Program-made: the position numbers and the translations under genes
Source of the DNA: Pelagihabitans sp965238025
GTDB taxonomy: Bacteria; Bacteroidota; Bacteroidia; Flavobacteriales; Flavobacteriaceae
Length of the DNA stretch: 64,000 nt
Reading direction: 5' to 3'
NCBI GenBank assembly: GCA_965238025.1
Contig: OZ250162.1
Span: 2,108,001-2,172,000, forward strand
Shown: positions 17,601-24,987 of the stretch, in pieces
Numbering within the stretch: position 1 is the first letter of the stretch
How the letters are laid out: every line of letters starts with the position of its first letter
Notes under the pieces: model-generated
Database searches by the model: none
Told to the model about the DNA's origin: nothing
What the model saw: only the letters and a program-made list of their open reading frames with translations

Positions 17601-18812
17601 TTACTCGTTTCCATCTACATAGGCCTGCAAATAATTGTAACGCTTTGTCAATTTGCCATTTTTGGTCATTCGGGCACGCTTAAGAACACCATCTTCGTCG
17701 CCATTAAAGAAGGCTGGAATCACATTTTTTACAAAGGCCTCGCCAAAACCGACACTCGCATCCCTTGGGAGTTCACAGGGGAGATTATCCACTGCCATTA
17801 CGACGATGGCCGTTTTGTTCTTGAAATTGGTTTCTTTTTCATTTTTAGGATCATAACCATAGATGGGGTCTGCTATTGTGGAGGCTCGTATAGTCGTGGC
17901 CACGGGGCCATTGATATCACAGCTGATATCTGCCACCACCTTTATCTTAAAGTCAGGATGTTTTGCATCTTCCCTGGTGAAAAGGTAAGGCGCTCCATCG
18001 CCATAAAAATGCCCGGCGATATAGAAATCGCTTGCTTTGGCGAATCTGAAAAAGTTTGATTTATATTCCTGTGGATGGGCAAAAAAATCTGCTTTATTAC
18101 CCCGTACACCATCAATGCGCTTGTTATAGTCAGAAGCATCGATCTGGCAGTAGACCGGTTCATTAAATGTTGACTCTAAATAGTCCGTAACATTTACTTT
18201 TCTTAGCTCCATGGCGTTCAGCATTTCCCTAGCCCCATTACCGACACGCCCACGACCGGTGAGTACTATTTTGATGTTCGGAAGGTTGAGTTTTTTAAGT
18301 TCCGCAATCAAAGCCGCCTGATCAGCCAATGTTTCCGCTTTTGGCAATTTAAATAACCCAAATTTGAGTCCGTAGGCGCGAAAACCGTTATAGGCACCAA
18401 CAATGCCTGCATAGCGACCAAAAGCAACAAGACGTTGTCCTTTTTGGTTGGTAATGACCTCATGGTCGTATAGTTCTATGTTCTTATCGAGTATGGCGCG
18501 AAGCAACTTTTTATTGTAAGGTTGTTTCTTTATGGTATGTGAAAAGAAGAAGTATTTTTTATTGGGAATAAGCGAACGTATGGGTACTTCTTTTACGCCT
18601 AAAAGCACGTCGCAGTCTTTCATCTTTGGTGCTACCCTAAGGCCTGCGGTTTTATATTCAACATCTGTAAATACACGAATAGGGGAGGGTTCAGCGATAA
18701 TTTCGGCTTTTGGATGATTCGAAAGGATTTTTTGACAGGCCTCTGGGGACAAGACTACGCGCCTATCGGGTGGGTTTTTACGTTCTCTGATTATTCCAAA
18801 CTTCATAAGCAT
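17601..18812 (-). CDS. saccharopine/alanine dehydrogenase-like NAD(P)-dependent oxidoreductase
   Basis: 403 aa, cytoplasmic. The N-terminal domain begins KFGIIRERKNPPDRRVVLSP, the opening of the alanine dehydrogenase / saccharopine dehydrogenase (LYS1-type) fold, in which the RR and following residues bind substrate. The centre holds IKIVLTGRGRVGNGAREML, a Rossmann glycine motif (here GRGRVG). The C-terminal half includes ADISCDINGPVATTIRASTIADPIYGYD, typical of the LYS1-like group. Reductive or oxidative chemistry on lysine/2-oxoglutarate or a related amino acid is likely; the exact substrate cannot be told. Possible starts are ATG 18812 and ATG 18806. It is a single gene with its own strong promoter, divergent from ssrA. 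Confidence 0.8.
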   Translation of the reverse strand: MLMKFGIIRERKNPPDRRVVLSPEACQKILSNHPKAEIIAEPSPIRVFTDVEYKTAGLRVAPKMKDCDVLLGVKEVPIRSLIPNKKYFFFSHTIKKQPYNKKLLRAILDKNIELYDHEVITNQKGQRLVAFGRYAGIVGAYNGFRAYGLKFGLFKLPKAETLADQAALIAELKKLNLPNIKIVLTGRGRVGNGAREMLNAMELRKVNVTDYLESTFNEPVYCQIDASDYNKRIDGVRGNKADFFAHPQEYKSNFFRFAKASDFYIAGHFYGDGAPYLFTREDAKHPDFKIKVVADISCDINGPVATTIRASTIADPIYGYDPKNEKETNFKNKTAIVVMAVDNLPCELPRDASVGFGEAFVKNVIPAFFNGDEDGVLKRARMTKNGKLTKRYNYLQAYVDGNE

Positions 18813-18846
18813 CTCAATTTTATAACTTTCACAAAAGCCTAAGTTT

Positions 18847-18877
18847 CAAATGTAACAGTTGAGAGGGGTATGACAAA
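18847..18877 (-). promoter_or_regulatory. promoter of the saccharopine dehydrogenase-like gene
   Basis: Minus strand: TTTG (18877-18874), 19 bp, TACATTTG (18854-18847), a full match to the Bacteroidota consensus, leaving a leader of about 30 nt to ATG 18812. Confidence 0.7.
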
Positions 18878-18902
18878 ACTTTTTTTGGAATACTTTTTGG
18901 GG

Positions 18903-19096
18903 TATCTTTGTCGGCTGCGCCAAGCACTTTAAATGGACTGGCGTACAAGTGAAAAATGCGTCTCTTTTGAGCAATTTATAAGAGAGGGAGGTGTTATGAG
19001 TTCTTTGAAAAAAAAAATGAGATTTTAGAAAGAGGTCCCGAAACTAGTTCGGGACGTAATTCAACTAGGCAAATCTAAAATTTGCAGTCTCATTAC
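18903..19096 (+). promoter_or_regulatory. ssrA upstream region with candidate promoters, a 10-codon ORF and a hairpin
   Basis: TATCTTTG (18903-18910) is a -7-type box, with TTTG 15 bp upstream (shorter spacing than usual). After it comes a tiny ORF, 18996-19028 (MSSLKKKMRF), behind a good ribosome-binding sequence (gagggaggt). A perfect 8-bp hairpin GTCCCGAA-ACTAG-TTCGGGAC follows at 19035-19055 without a U-tract. TAAAATTTG, ending at 19084, is a weaker -7 candidate 12 bp before the mature tmRNA 5' end. Confidence 0.35.
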
Positions 19097-19490
19097 GGGG
19101 CCGACTGGTTTTGACAGCGAGACCAATGGCGATGTAAGCATGTCGAGCGCTGAGGTACAGCTCGTTAATCTCATATTTCACACTTTAATTGGCGATAATA
19201 ATTACGCTCTTGCCGCTTAATCTGAATTATAGTAAGATTTAGCCTCGTTCCGACAAGGTCGGAAAGCGAGATGTTCCTGAATAGCCCCTGTCGACGGCGA
19301 TTCAATTAGGAGCACCATAAATGTCGATATAAGGCTGCTAGGACTTCGATAGTAGCACCAAAACTAAAGAAGATAAGCGTTGGTTAGGCCGTTTCCGGTC
19401 AGGCCTGCGTCGAAAATCAATCGGAAACTAAACATGTAGAAAGTATGGTTATTGCTTGTTTGGACGAGGGTTCGAATCCCTCCGGCTCCA
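19097..19490 (+). ncRNA. ssrA: transfer-messenger RNA (tmRNA), ribosome rescue
   Basis: The 5' end GGGGCCGACTGGTTTTGACAG and 3' end GGTTCGAATCCCTCCGGCTCC form the tRNA-like domain. GGGGCCG pairs with CGGCTCC (acceptor stem), and GAGGG-TTCGAAT-CCCTC is the T arm. The discriminator A is at 19490; CCA is not encoded (CGA follows). The tag frame reads GGC GAT AAT AAT TAC GCT CTT GCC GCT TAA (19191-19220), giving GDNNYALAA with the usual ALAA proteolysis end. It releases stalled ribosomes with SmpB. An intrinsic terminator follows. The 3' end of this gene is a common integration site, and copies of it occur at 32.54 and 34.76 kb. Confidence 0.97.
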
Positions 19491-19502
19491 CGACACTCAA
19501 GA

Positions 19503-19530
19503 AACCACACCTTTGGGTGTGGTTCTTTAT
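19503..19530 (+). terminator. intrinsic terminator of ssrA
   Basis: AACCACACC-TTT-GGGTGTGGTT stem followed by CTTTATTTTATT, 12 bp after the tmRNA 3' end. Confidence 0.85.
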
Positions 19531-19705
19531 TTTATTGACAAGCCAAATCTGTTTGAGCTTTTCTTATAAAATAAAGAATGGACAGCGCTAGCTGTTGGGT
19601 TTCTTATCTGCAGCACCGGTTAGGAGGGAGCAACAGCGATTGTTGCATAGTTAGTCGTTATGTCTAAATAGTTACTCGGCCAGTGTGCTATGTCAACCTC
19701 GCGGC

Positions 19706-19891
19706 TTACCCAGTTCGTTCTACCATTTTAACTCCTTGATAGCCTCGATTTAAAGTAGATGTTTTGGGCGTACTTCCTGTTACCCACTTTATTTGGGTGA
19801 ATGGTATCCCAGTATAAACATTTTCTGCAAAGGTCATCGCCCCTACAATAATATCAGTAGTCTGAGTGAGTACTAATGAGGCTTTAACTAA
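19706..19891 (-). pseudogene. possible gene remnant or 43-aa small protein behind the ABC exporter gene
   Basis: Open frame from just after a TGA (19892-19894) to TAA at 19706. It reads like real protein (TFAENVYTGIPFTQIKWVTG, then TLNRGYQGVKMVERTG) but has no start codon in its first 17 codons; ATG 19837 would give 43 aa behind GTAGGGGCG. It lies 13 bp downstream of the ABC transporter stop on the same strand. It could be a true small last gene of the RiPP operon or the tail of a gene cut when this island formed. The rest of the 19531-19907 gap holds short hairpins (ACAGC-GCTA-GCTGT near 19580; GCAACA-GCGAT-TGTTGC near 19629) and nothing else recognised. Confidence 0.3.
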
Positions 19892-19907
19892 TCATACCGA
19901 CAAAAAA

Positions 19908-21653
19908 TTATCCAATCTGATTGCTCATTAATTTATGATACATGCCTTCCTCCTTTTCAATCAAGTCCTGGTGTGTTCCATATTGGATGAGCACTCCTTT
20001 ATTTAGAACAACCAATTTATCTACTTGCGCAATCGTAGAATACCGATGTGCAATAATAATGGTGGTGCGCCCTTCCATGAGTTTGTTCAGTGCGTCCTGA
20101 ACCAGCAATTCGCTTTCTGAATCCAAAGCGCTTGTTGCTTCATCAAGTATCAATATTTTAGGGTTTTTTATGAGCGCCCTAGCAATCGCAATCCGTTGCT
20201 TTTGACCTCCCGACAATTGCACTCCTTTTTCACCAACCGCTGTATGATAGCCATTTGGAAAATTGACAATGAAATCATGGGCGTTTGCCATCTTTGCTGC
20301 ATGTTTAATTTCATCAAGCCTTACGTGTGGATTGCTCAATGCATATCCAATATTTTCTGCTATCGTCCCAGAAAAAAGCACAGGTTCTTGCTCCACAATG
20401 GCAATAGATTCACGTATGGATACATAGTCTAGGGTTGATGCATCTATACCATCGAACTTAATACAACCTTCGCTAGGTTCATAAAAGCCAAGCAAAAGGT
20501 TAACTACAGTGGTTTTCCCTGCGCCAGAAGGGCCTACCAGTGCCACTTTTTCACCAGAATCTATCGTTAAGCTAAAGGAACTAAGGACTTTTTTTTCCTG
20601 TCGGCCAGGATATGCAAAGCTGATTTGATCAAACTCAACCTTGCCTTGCAACTCGGCAATCTCCATACCTTCTTTGTAGGTCTGTACATCAGAAACCCTA
20701 TCCAGCAGCTCAAAAACACGTTCAGTAGCACCATAGGAACGCATCCACTGACCCCACAAACTGCTAATTGAGTTGACCGATTGGGATACCATCCCGGCAT
20801 ATAAAATGAAACCAGTCAACTCACCAATCGTCATGGTACCTTTTGAGATAAGCAATGCACTCACTAACACCACGAGGAGTAATGTACTGAATGATGCAAA
20901 GGTGCTCAGACCTTGAAAGGTGGCCATTAACCTTGAATTTTCAAGAGAATGATGCAAGACAGATTGTGCTGTTTTGCTATAAGTTTCAACCGCTTTTTTT
21001 GACTGATTAAAAGCCTGAATAATCCGGATATTAGAAAAGCTTTCCTGTGCAGTATGTAAACTTCCTGAGAGACTTTCTTGCAGCGCCATGAACTTTAAAC
21101 GCACTTTTCTTCCCAGCCACTTTGTTAGTATTATAGTAATGGGAAGAGTAAGCATAACAAGTGCACTTAGCAAGGGTGAAATTCCAAATATCATAACAAA
21201 CCCTCCAATACCTACGATAAACGATCGCGTCATTATAGCGATATTCATACTAAGTGCATCTTTTAGCATATCAATATCAACGGTAAGCCTGCTGGTGAGT
21301 TCTCCTGTTTTGGTGGTGTCAAAAAAACCAATTTCCTGTTTAATGATACTACTGTAGAGCTTCTCCCGAAGCCTACGGACAATCATATCACCCGTAGATT
21401 CAAATAAATAGAATCGCAGGGCAGTCACTGTACAATAGATAATGAATGTTACAAAAACAAGGATTGCTGGAACAGTGAGCCAATCAATAGTGGATTCTTT
21501 AGAAATATTATCCACAAAATAAGAAACAGCTTTTGGAAAAGATAGTTGAATCACAATTGCTATCAACATCACCAGAAATCCCAAAAGAAGCCTCCCTATA
21601 AATGGTTTTACCAATTGCAACCGCCTCAAATGACCTGTTTTGGCTTCTTTCAT
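19908..21653 (-). CDS. ABC exporter, fused permease/ATPase (probable RiPP exporter)
   Basis: 581 aa. Residues about 1-320 form the six-helix type-1 exporter membrane domain. Residues about 340-581 form the ATPase, with Walker A GPSGAGKTT (about 370-378), Q-loop IVEQEPVLFSG, signature LSGGQKQR, Walker B ILILDEATSALD and H-loop IIAHR. There is no N-terminal C39 peptidase domain, so leader removal must be done by another protein, plausibly the ClpP-fold protease encoded two genes upstream. It is the last clear gene of the operon, 3 bp after the thioredoxin-like gene. Homodimeric MsbA-like exporters transport lipids, drugs or peptides; the context favours export of the modified peptide. Confidence 0.9.
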   Translation of the reverse strand: MKEAKTGHLRRLQLVKPFIGRLLLGFLVMLIAIVIQLSFPKAVSYFVDNISKESTIDWLTVPAILVFVTFIIYCTVTALRFYLFESTGDMIVRRLREKLYSSIIKQEIGFFDTTKTGELTSRLTVDIDMLKDALSMNIAIMTRSFIVGIGGFVMIFGISPLLSALVMLTLPITIILTKWLGRKVRLKFMALQESLSGSLHTAQESFSNIRIIQAFNQSKKAVETYSKTAQSVLHHSLENSRLMATFQGLSTFASFSTLLLVVLVSALLISKGTMTIGELTGFILYAGMVSQSVNSISSLWGQWMRSYGATERVFELLDRVSDVQTYKEGMEIAELQGKVEFDQISFAYPGRQEKKVLSSFSLTIDSGEKVALVGPSGAGKTTVVNLLLGFYEPSEGCIKFDGIDASTLDYVSIRESIAIVEQEPVLFSGTIAENIGYALSNPHVRLDEIKHAAKMANAHDFIVNFPNGYHTAVGEKGVQLSGGQKQRIAIARALIKNPKILILDEATSALDSESELLVQDALNKLMEGRTTIIIAHRYSTIAQVDKLVVLNKGVLIQYGTHQDLIEKEEGMYHKLMSNQIG

Positions 21654-21656
21654 TTC

Positions 21657-22214
21657 CTATTCCTCCTGTTTTAGTTGTTCCATAAAACTCATCCAATTTT
21701 CATCCCCAATAAATCCTTCTGCCTGTAAGGTGTTTTCAGCATCAATGAACAAGTAATAAGGCGATGCACCTTGAGGATTAAGGTAGTCATAAGTAGCTCG
21801 ATTCGTATGCATAGTAGTGCCCAACAGTGCCTCATCATCGAGAAAGCTCTTCATACGCTTTTTGGTTTCAACCGATAGAATCCATATTAAAACACCTGAG
21901 GCCTTTGCTTTTTCTAGCGAAGTACGCAATTCAGGTAATTTGGTTTTGCACTTAGGGCACTTGGACGTTACGAACACCAAGACTTTGGCATATTCATGGT
22001 ACTCATACAGTGTCACATTTTTTTTGTCAATCATCCTGTCTAAAGGGAAGTTCGAAATTAGCGTTCCGGCAGTTAGATTTGGAAGGGCTGCTTTCGGTGG
22101 TATGGCCAAAAACCGAAAGGCACGCACCAATCGTAAGGTCAGCCACAGATTGAGGGCTACTGAAAGGGTCAAAAAGCCCAAGATAAAAATAAGTGTCGAG
22201 TCGCTCAATATCAT
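21657..22214 (-). CDS. membrane-anchored thioredoxin-like protein
   Basis: 185 aa from ATG 22214, whose ATG overlaps the MauE stop as ATGA; a longer reading (to 22433) would run through the MauE gene and is rejected. One N-terminal membrane helix (STLIFILGFLTLSVALNLWL) is followed by a soluble thioredoxin/redoxin-like domain. LYEYHEYAKVLVFVTSKCPKC carries the C86-P-K-C89 active-site pair, and a later ASPYYLFIDAENTLQAEGF resembles the cis-Pro strand. It is probably periplasmic-facing or cytoplasmic-face disulfide chemistry coupled to the MauE partner. In this operon it could oxidise, reduce or protect the three cysteines of the precursor peptide. Confidence 0.8.
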   Translation of the reverse strand: MILSDSTLIFILGFLTLSVALNLWLTLRLVRAFRFLAIPPKAALPNLTAGTLISNFPLDRMIDKKNVTLYEYHEYAKVLVFVTSKCPKCKTKLPELRTSLEKAKASGVLIWILSVETKKRMKSFLDDEALLGTTMHTNRATYDYLNPQGASPYYLFIDAENTLQAEGFIGDENWMSFMEQLKQEE

Positions 22215-22738
22215 GTCTTTTTCGGGTCCTGGGCTACAGTAGTAATATTCTTTAAATTGGTCACGATCAAAAATGCGATAAATGCCAAGCCAAATAGCAA
22301 AAATTGTATGGGCTTTGCTACTGAAATGGGTTGATAGCCATATAAGAAAAATCCACATGCCAAAAGAAGAACAATATTGCGTATAATATCTAGGTATGAG
22401 ATATACTCTTCGTTTTGTCCGAAACAGTTGCATCGGATAAGTCGCTCTTGAATAACCGAAACAGTAATCAGCAGTGTAAATAGAACAAAGAGGATCAAAG
22501 CGCCCAACATGGCCATATACGTCAGCTCAATATTCATGAAGATGATAATAGCCAACCCCCCCTCTAGAACAATGATTGAAATAGTTGCGGCTGTAGTCCA
22601 TGCTTTTGGTACCTTGAATGAATTGGAGAGATTATCCTTAAATTTTCCAAAAGTACGCGCCTTTCCAAAGGAAGAAAGTAGTAGGACGACAAAGATGAAA
22701 AGTCTACAAAATTCTATAATATAGAGAGGTATATTCAT
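22211..22738 (-). CDS. MauE/DoxX-like membrane protein
   Basis: 175 aa from ATG 22738 (MNIPLYIIEF); an ATG at 22762 would overlap the upstream gene by 22 bp and gives a polar extension. Four to five hydrophobic segments and the pair RCNCFGQ (C103, C105) after helix 4 match MauE. That family of DoxX-like membrane proteins works with a thioredoxin-like partner (MauD) in disulfide formation for methylamine dehydrogenase maturation. MauE/thioredoxin pairs also occur in Bacteroidota peptide-maturation clusters. The gene starts 2 bp after the protease gene and overlaps the thioredoxin-like gene by 4 bp. Confidence 0.85.
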   Translation of the reverse strand: MNIPLYIIEFCRLFIFVVLLLSSFGKARTFGKFKDNLSNSFKVPKAWTTAATISIIVLEGGLAIIIFMNIELTYMAMLGALILFVLFTLLITVSVIQERLIRCNCFGQNEEYISYLDIIRNIVLLLACGFFLYGYQPISVAKPIQFLLFGLAFIAFLIVTNLKNITTVAQDPKKT

Positions 22739-22740
22739 AG

Positions 22741-23631
22741 CTATAGCTTTATTTCTTGCCATGTAGGCGAAATAACATCCATATATCTTTGTCTCACAAG
22801 GGCATAGCTAGATGTTGCTAATAACACATCGTTTCGTGGGTCTTGTGGAGTCTTTCGCACACCACCACCAATTACCGCATTCAACTTTTTGGCCACTTTC
22901 CATGCCATTCCCTCTACAGTCTCGTTACGTTTTATATTTAGTCCTATCTGAAGCAAATCTGCCCGTGTAATCGCATAGCTGTGCGAGTGATATCCGTGTA
23001 AAAGTTGGTTCACAATATCCGATCTGTGCTGCACGGATTCATTGGGTAGTTGAAATTTTAGAAGTTCTTCTGCGATACGCTGCAACTCCAATGTGGAGCG
23101 GTAAAGAGAAGTTAGTGTAGTTGGAAAGATGCTGCTGGCGACGGAGGCCAGCAACTGCATTCTGACTTCTTCCTGCTCTATGTCGAGACGAAACCAGTTC
23201 TTACACATTTCATTAAACAATCGTACGTTTTCACTGTCCAACTCGTGTATACCGTCAGCATCATTTGCATCGATAGTATTCAGACGTGGGTCAATTGGTG
23301 AAAATGTGGCCAGATCACTCGCAATCACTTCATGCCCTGACAGCGTCAATACCGTAAAGGATGACTGGCAGTGGTAGGGAACCAAAAAGCAAAGGTTTTT
23401 CGTAAACTCATGAAGCAGTAGTGCAATTCTCCTTGCTGCATTAATTTCACCGCCACGACCATAAAGGACTACATCGAGCCGCTCTGTTTTCCCAATACCT
23501 GTGAGTACCTCATACAGCTGTGGAAGGATCTCAGAATCCAGAACTGATGCGGCAAGAACGAGTACCTTACTTTTTCTTTCACGCTCCAGATGTTTTAGAT
23601 CTTGAAGTTGTAGTTCTTTCAAATTTATCAT
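22741..23631 (-). CDS. ClpP-fold serine protease, SDH-proteinase/SppA-like
   Basis: 296 aa, no signal peptide. The N-terminal 130 residues follow the serine dehydrogenase proteinase (SDH_protease) pattern of the ClpP/crotonase fold. LDVVLYGRGGEINAARRIALLL (GRGG at 58-61) corresponds to the oxyanion strand YTPGG, CFLVPYHCQSSFTVLTLSGHEVI places S90 at the nucleophile position of A.SAGT, and SPIDPR (111-116) is the family's GPIDPQ. The C-terminal half is helical and less conserved. Its start overlaps the ATP-grasp gene by 4 bp (ATGA at 23628-23631). In this position it is the best candidate for removing the leader of the precursor peptide; that role is inference. Confidence 0.75.
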   Translation of the reverse strand: MINLKELQLQDLKHLERERKSKVLVLAASVLDSEILPQLYEVLTGIGKTERLDVVLYGRGGEINAARRIALLLHEFTKNLCFLVPYHCQSSFTVLTLSGHEVIASDLATFSPIDPRLNTIDANDADGIHELDSENVRLFNEMCKNWFRLDIEQEEVRMQLLASVASSIFPTTLTSLYRSTLELQRIAEELLKFQLPNESVQHRSDIVNQLLHGYHSHSYAITRADLLQIGLNIKRNETVEGMAWKVAKKLNAVIGGGVRKTPQDPRNDVLLATSSYALVRQRYMDVISPTWQEIKL

Positions 23632-24638
23632 GGGTTTCCTTCTATAAGACGGTTTGCAAGTGCATCCATCATTTTAAGCTCTGGGACAAGCTGTTCAACA
23701 AAGAGAAACTGACCTCCAGGATTGTTTTCCAGAAATACATATTCACCTTCTGGTGTAACAATGATATCCATGGCACCATACTGCAGGTTGTAACTGTGCA
23801 CAAAATCCCTACATCTGTTCTCGATTTCGATAGGTAATTTAAAAGCTTCGTACAAAATATCAGCACTATAATCTCGAACGTCCACTTTGGTCTTCTCGCT
23901 TTGCTGCGAATTAATCTTTGCCGCAAAAACAGCATCACCTATGATGGTTACTCTAAGCTCGAATTTCTTTTCTATGTACTCTTGAAAGTAACATGGTATC
24001 TCTCGTACAGATTCAATGTTTTCTAAATGATCATCTGTCAGAATGGTGGTTTGAAGGCCCTCAGTAACTACTTGTTCACTGATAGCTACTTCTTCTGCAG
24101 CTAACGAGGGGGTAGATAGCGTTTTTAGCACTACGTCTTTGTTTACTTTTTCTTTAAACCCAATTACCGAACCTGGTTGATTTGTGATGAGTGAAGTAGG
24201 TATTTTGAATCCCATTTTAGAAGCGCGCAGCGCCTGCTCCCCTTTCCAGAGCGCTGAACGAATTGCCAACGGGTGATTCATCCAATAACAATCTAAGGAG
24301 TACAAAAGGCCATTCAGTACATGTTTTGTTTCCTGATTTGCGTATACCTTTTCTTGGCTTGAATAATCATCTTCACTTAGAAAAGTAAAATCACTGGACT
24401 TTCGAGTCCACACTGATTTTATGGTATCCAGATCCAATTTTCTTCCCAAAGGTATATGAGTAATGGTGGCAGACCATTTATTTTGGTCTGTCTCATGATC
24501 CAACTCAAAGTCTCTCGGGAACTCATCAAGGTTAATGCGGAAAGGTGTAGTTCCTTTGTTTTTAAGTGTAGTAACTATGATATCAGCATGTAGGTCAGCA
24601 CTATTGGTAATGATAAGAATGTTGTTTTTCAAAAGCAT
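23628..24638 (-). CDS. ATP-grasp peptide ligase, graspetide (MvdC/MvdD-like) family
   Basis: 336 aa. The N-terminal part (ILIITNSADLHADIIVTTL... FRINLDEFPRDF) is the pre-ATP-grasp domain typical of microviridin-type ligases, including SVWTRKSSDF. The ATP-grasp core has DVVLKTLSTPS (K for ATP), PCYFQEYIEKKFELRVTIIGDAVFAAKI with the ELRV strand, DVRDY in place of the DWR/DxR element, and GAMDIIVTPEGEYVFLENNPGGQF giving the metal-binding E-N-N. These enzymes use ATP to make ester or amide links between Ser/Thr/Lys and Asp/Glu side chains of a ribosomal peptide. A 59-aa precursor gene lies 54 bp upstream. Confidence 0.85.
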   Translation of the reverse strand: MLLKNNILIITNSADLHADIIVTTLKNKGTTPFRINLDEFPRDFELDHETDQNKWSATITHIPLGRKLDLDTIKSVWTRKSSDFTFLSEDDYSSQEKVYANQETKHVLNGLLYSLDCYWMNHPLAIRSALWKGEQALRASKMGFKIPTSLITNQPGSVIGFKEKVNKDVVLKTLSTPSLAAEEVAISEQVVTEGLQTTILTDDHLENIESVREIPCYFQEYIEKKFELRVTIIGDAVFAAKINSQQSEKTKVDVRDYSADILYEAFKLPIEIENRCRDFVHSYNLQYGAMDIIVTPEGEYVFLENNPGGQFLFVEQLVPELKMMDALANRLIEGNP

Positions 24639-24650
24639 GGGACTTATAAG

Positions 24651-24677
24651 AAAAAACCTTGGGTTTCCCCAAGGTTT
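24651..24677 (-). terminator. intrinsic terminator/attenuator between precursor and ligase genes
   Basis: Read on the minus strand: AAACCTTGGG-GAAA-CCCAAGGTTT, a perfect 10-bp stem with a GNRA-like loop, followed by TTTCTTATAAG. It lies after the precursor stop (24693) and before the ligase start (24638). Incomplete termination here would give an excess of precursor mRNA over enzyme mRNA, as in many RiPP operons. Confidence 0.8.
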
Positions 24678-24692
24678 AAGTTTTGTTGTGAC

Positions 24693-24872
24693 TTAGCACC
24701 AAGCACCGCTATCAGAGCCCGGATGATAGCCATTACATCTGTAATCACCACCCCAAGGAGTTGCGTAGAACGAGCATCCTGCCATTGCAACACCTTCGCG
24801 TACCTTCACTTGTTTTTTGGTTGATTCACTAGACTTTGCCACTTTAAACGTAAAAGATTTTACTTGTTTCAT
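24693..24872 (-). CDS. candidate RiPP precursor peptide, 59 aa
   Basis: Too short for routine ORF calling, but position and composition support it. A Lys-rich, Ser/Thr-containing leader (MKQVKSFTFKVAKSSESTKK, then QVKVREGVAMAG, residues 1-32) is followed by a 27-residue aromatic/Gly core starting CSFYATPWGGDY and ending GSDSGAWC. The core has three cysteines (C33, C46, C59), two Asp, three Ser and one Thr, plus Trp and Tyr. It lacks the TxKYPSD core of microviridins. Asp plus Ser/Thr side chains could serve for ester crosslinks by the adjacent ATP-grasp ligase, and the Cys could serve for disulfides via MauE/thioredoxin. The weak RBS (AAAAAGA) 8-14 bp upstream is usual for Bacteroidota. Cleavage after the AG pair at 31-32 is a guess. 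Confidence 0.7.
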   Translation of the reverse strand: MKQVKSFTFKVAKSSESTKKQVKVREGVAMAGCSFYATPWGGDYRCNGYHPGSDSGAWC

Positions 24873-24940
24873 AATTCATATCTTTTTAAGATTATTATAT
24901 TACTAATCTAATATAACATTACTTTTCATTTTATACAAAA

Positions 24941-24987
24941 AATTCTTATAAATTATTAAGAATTATCAATAATTCTTACAAATTATT
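24941..24987. promoter_or_regulatory. direct repeats and palindrome upstream of the precursor gene
   Basis: AATTCTTATAAATTATT (24941-24957) and AATTCTTACAAATTATT (24971-24987) are direct repeats differing at one base, 30 bp apart start to start. Between and across them lies the perfect palindrome AAGAATTAT-CA-ATAATTCTT (24958-24977). They sit 69-115 bp upstream of the precursor ATG in a very AT-rich region where the operon promoter must lie. A regulator operator is likely but not proven. Confidence 0.5.

Noticed and set aside
22211..22433. Longer form of the thioredoxin-like protein starting at 22433
   Set aside because: The extension runs through the MauE coding region in another frame; ATG 22214 gives an ATGA overlap and a clean membrane anchor.
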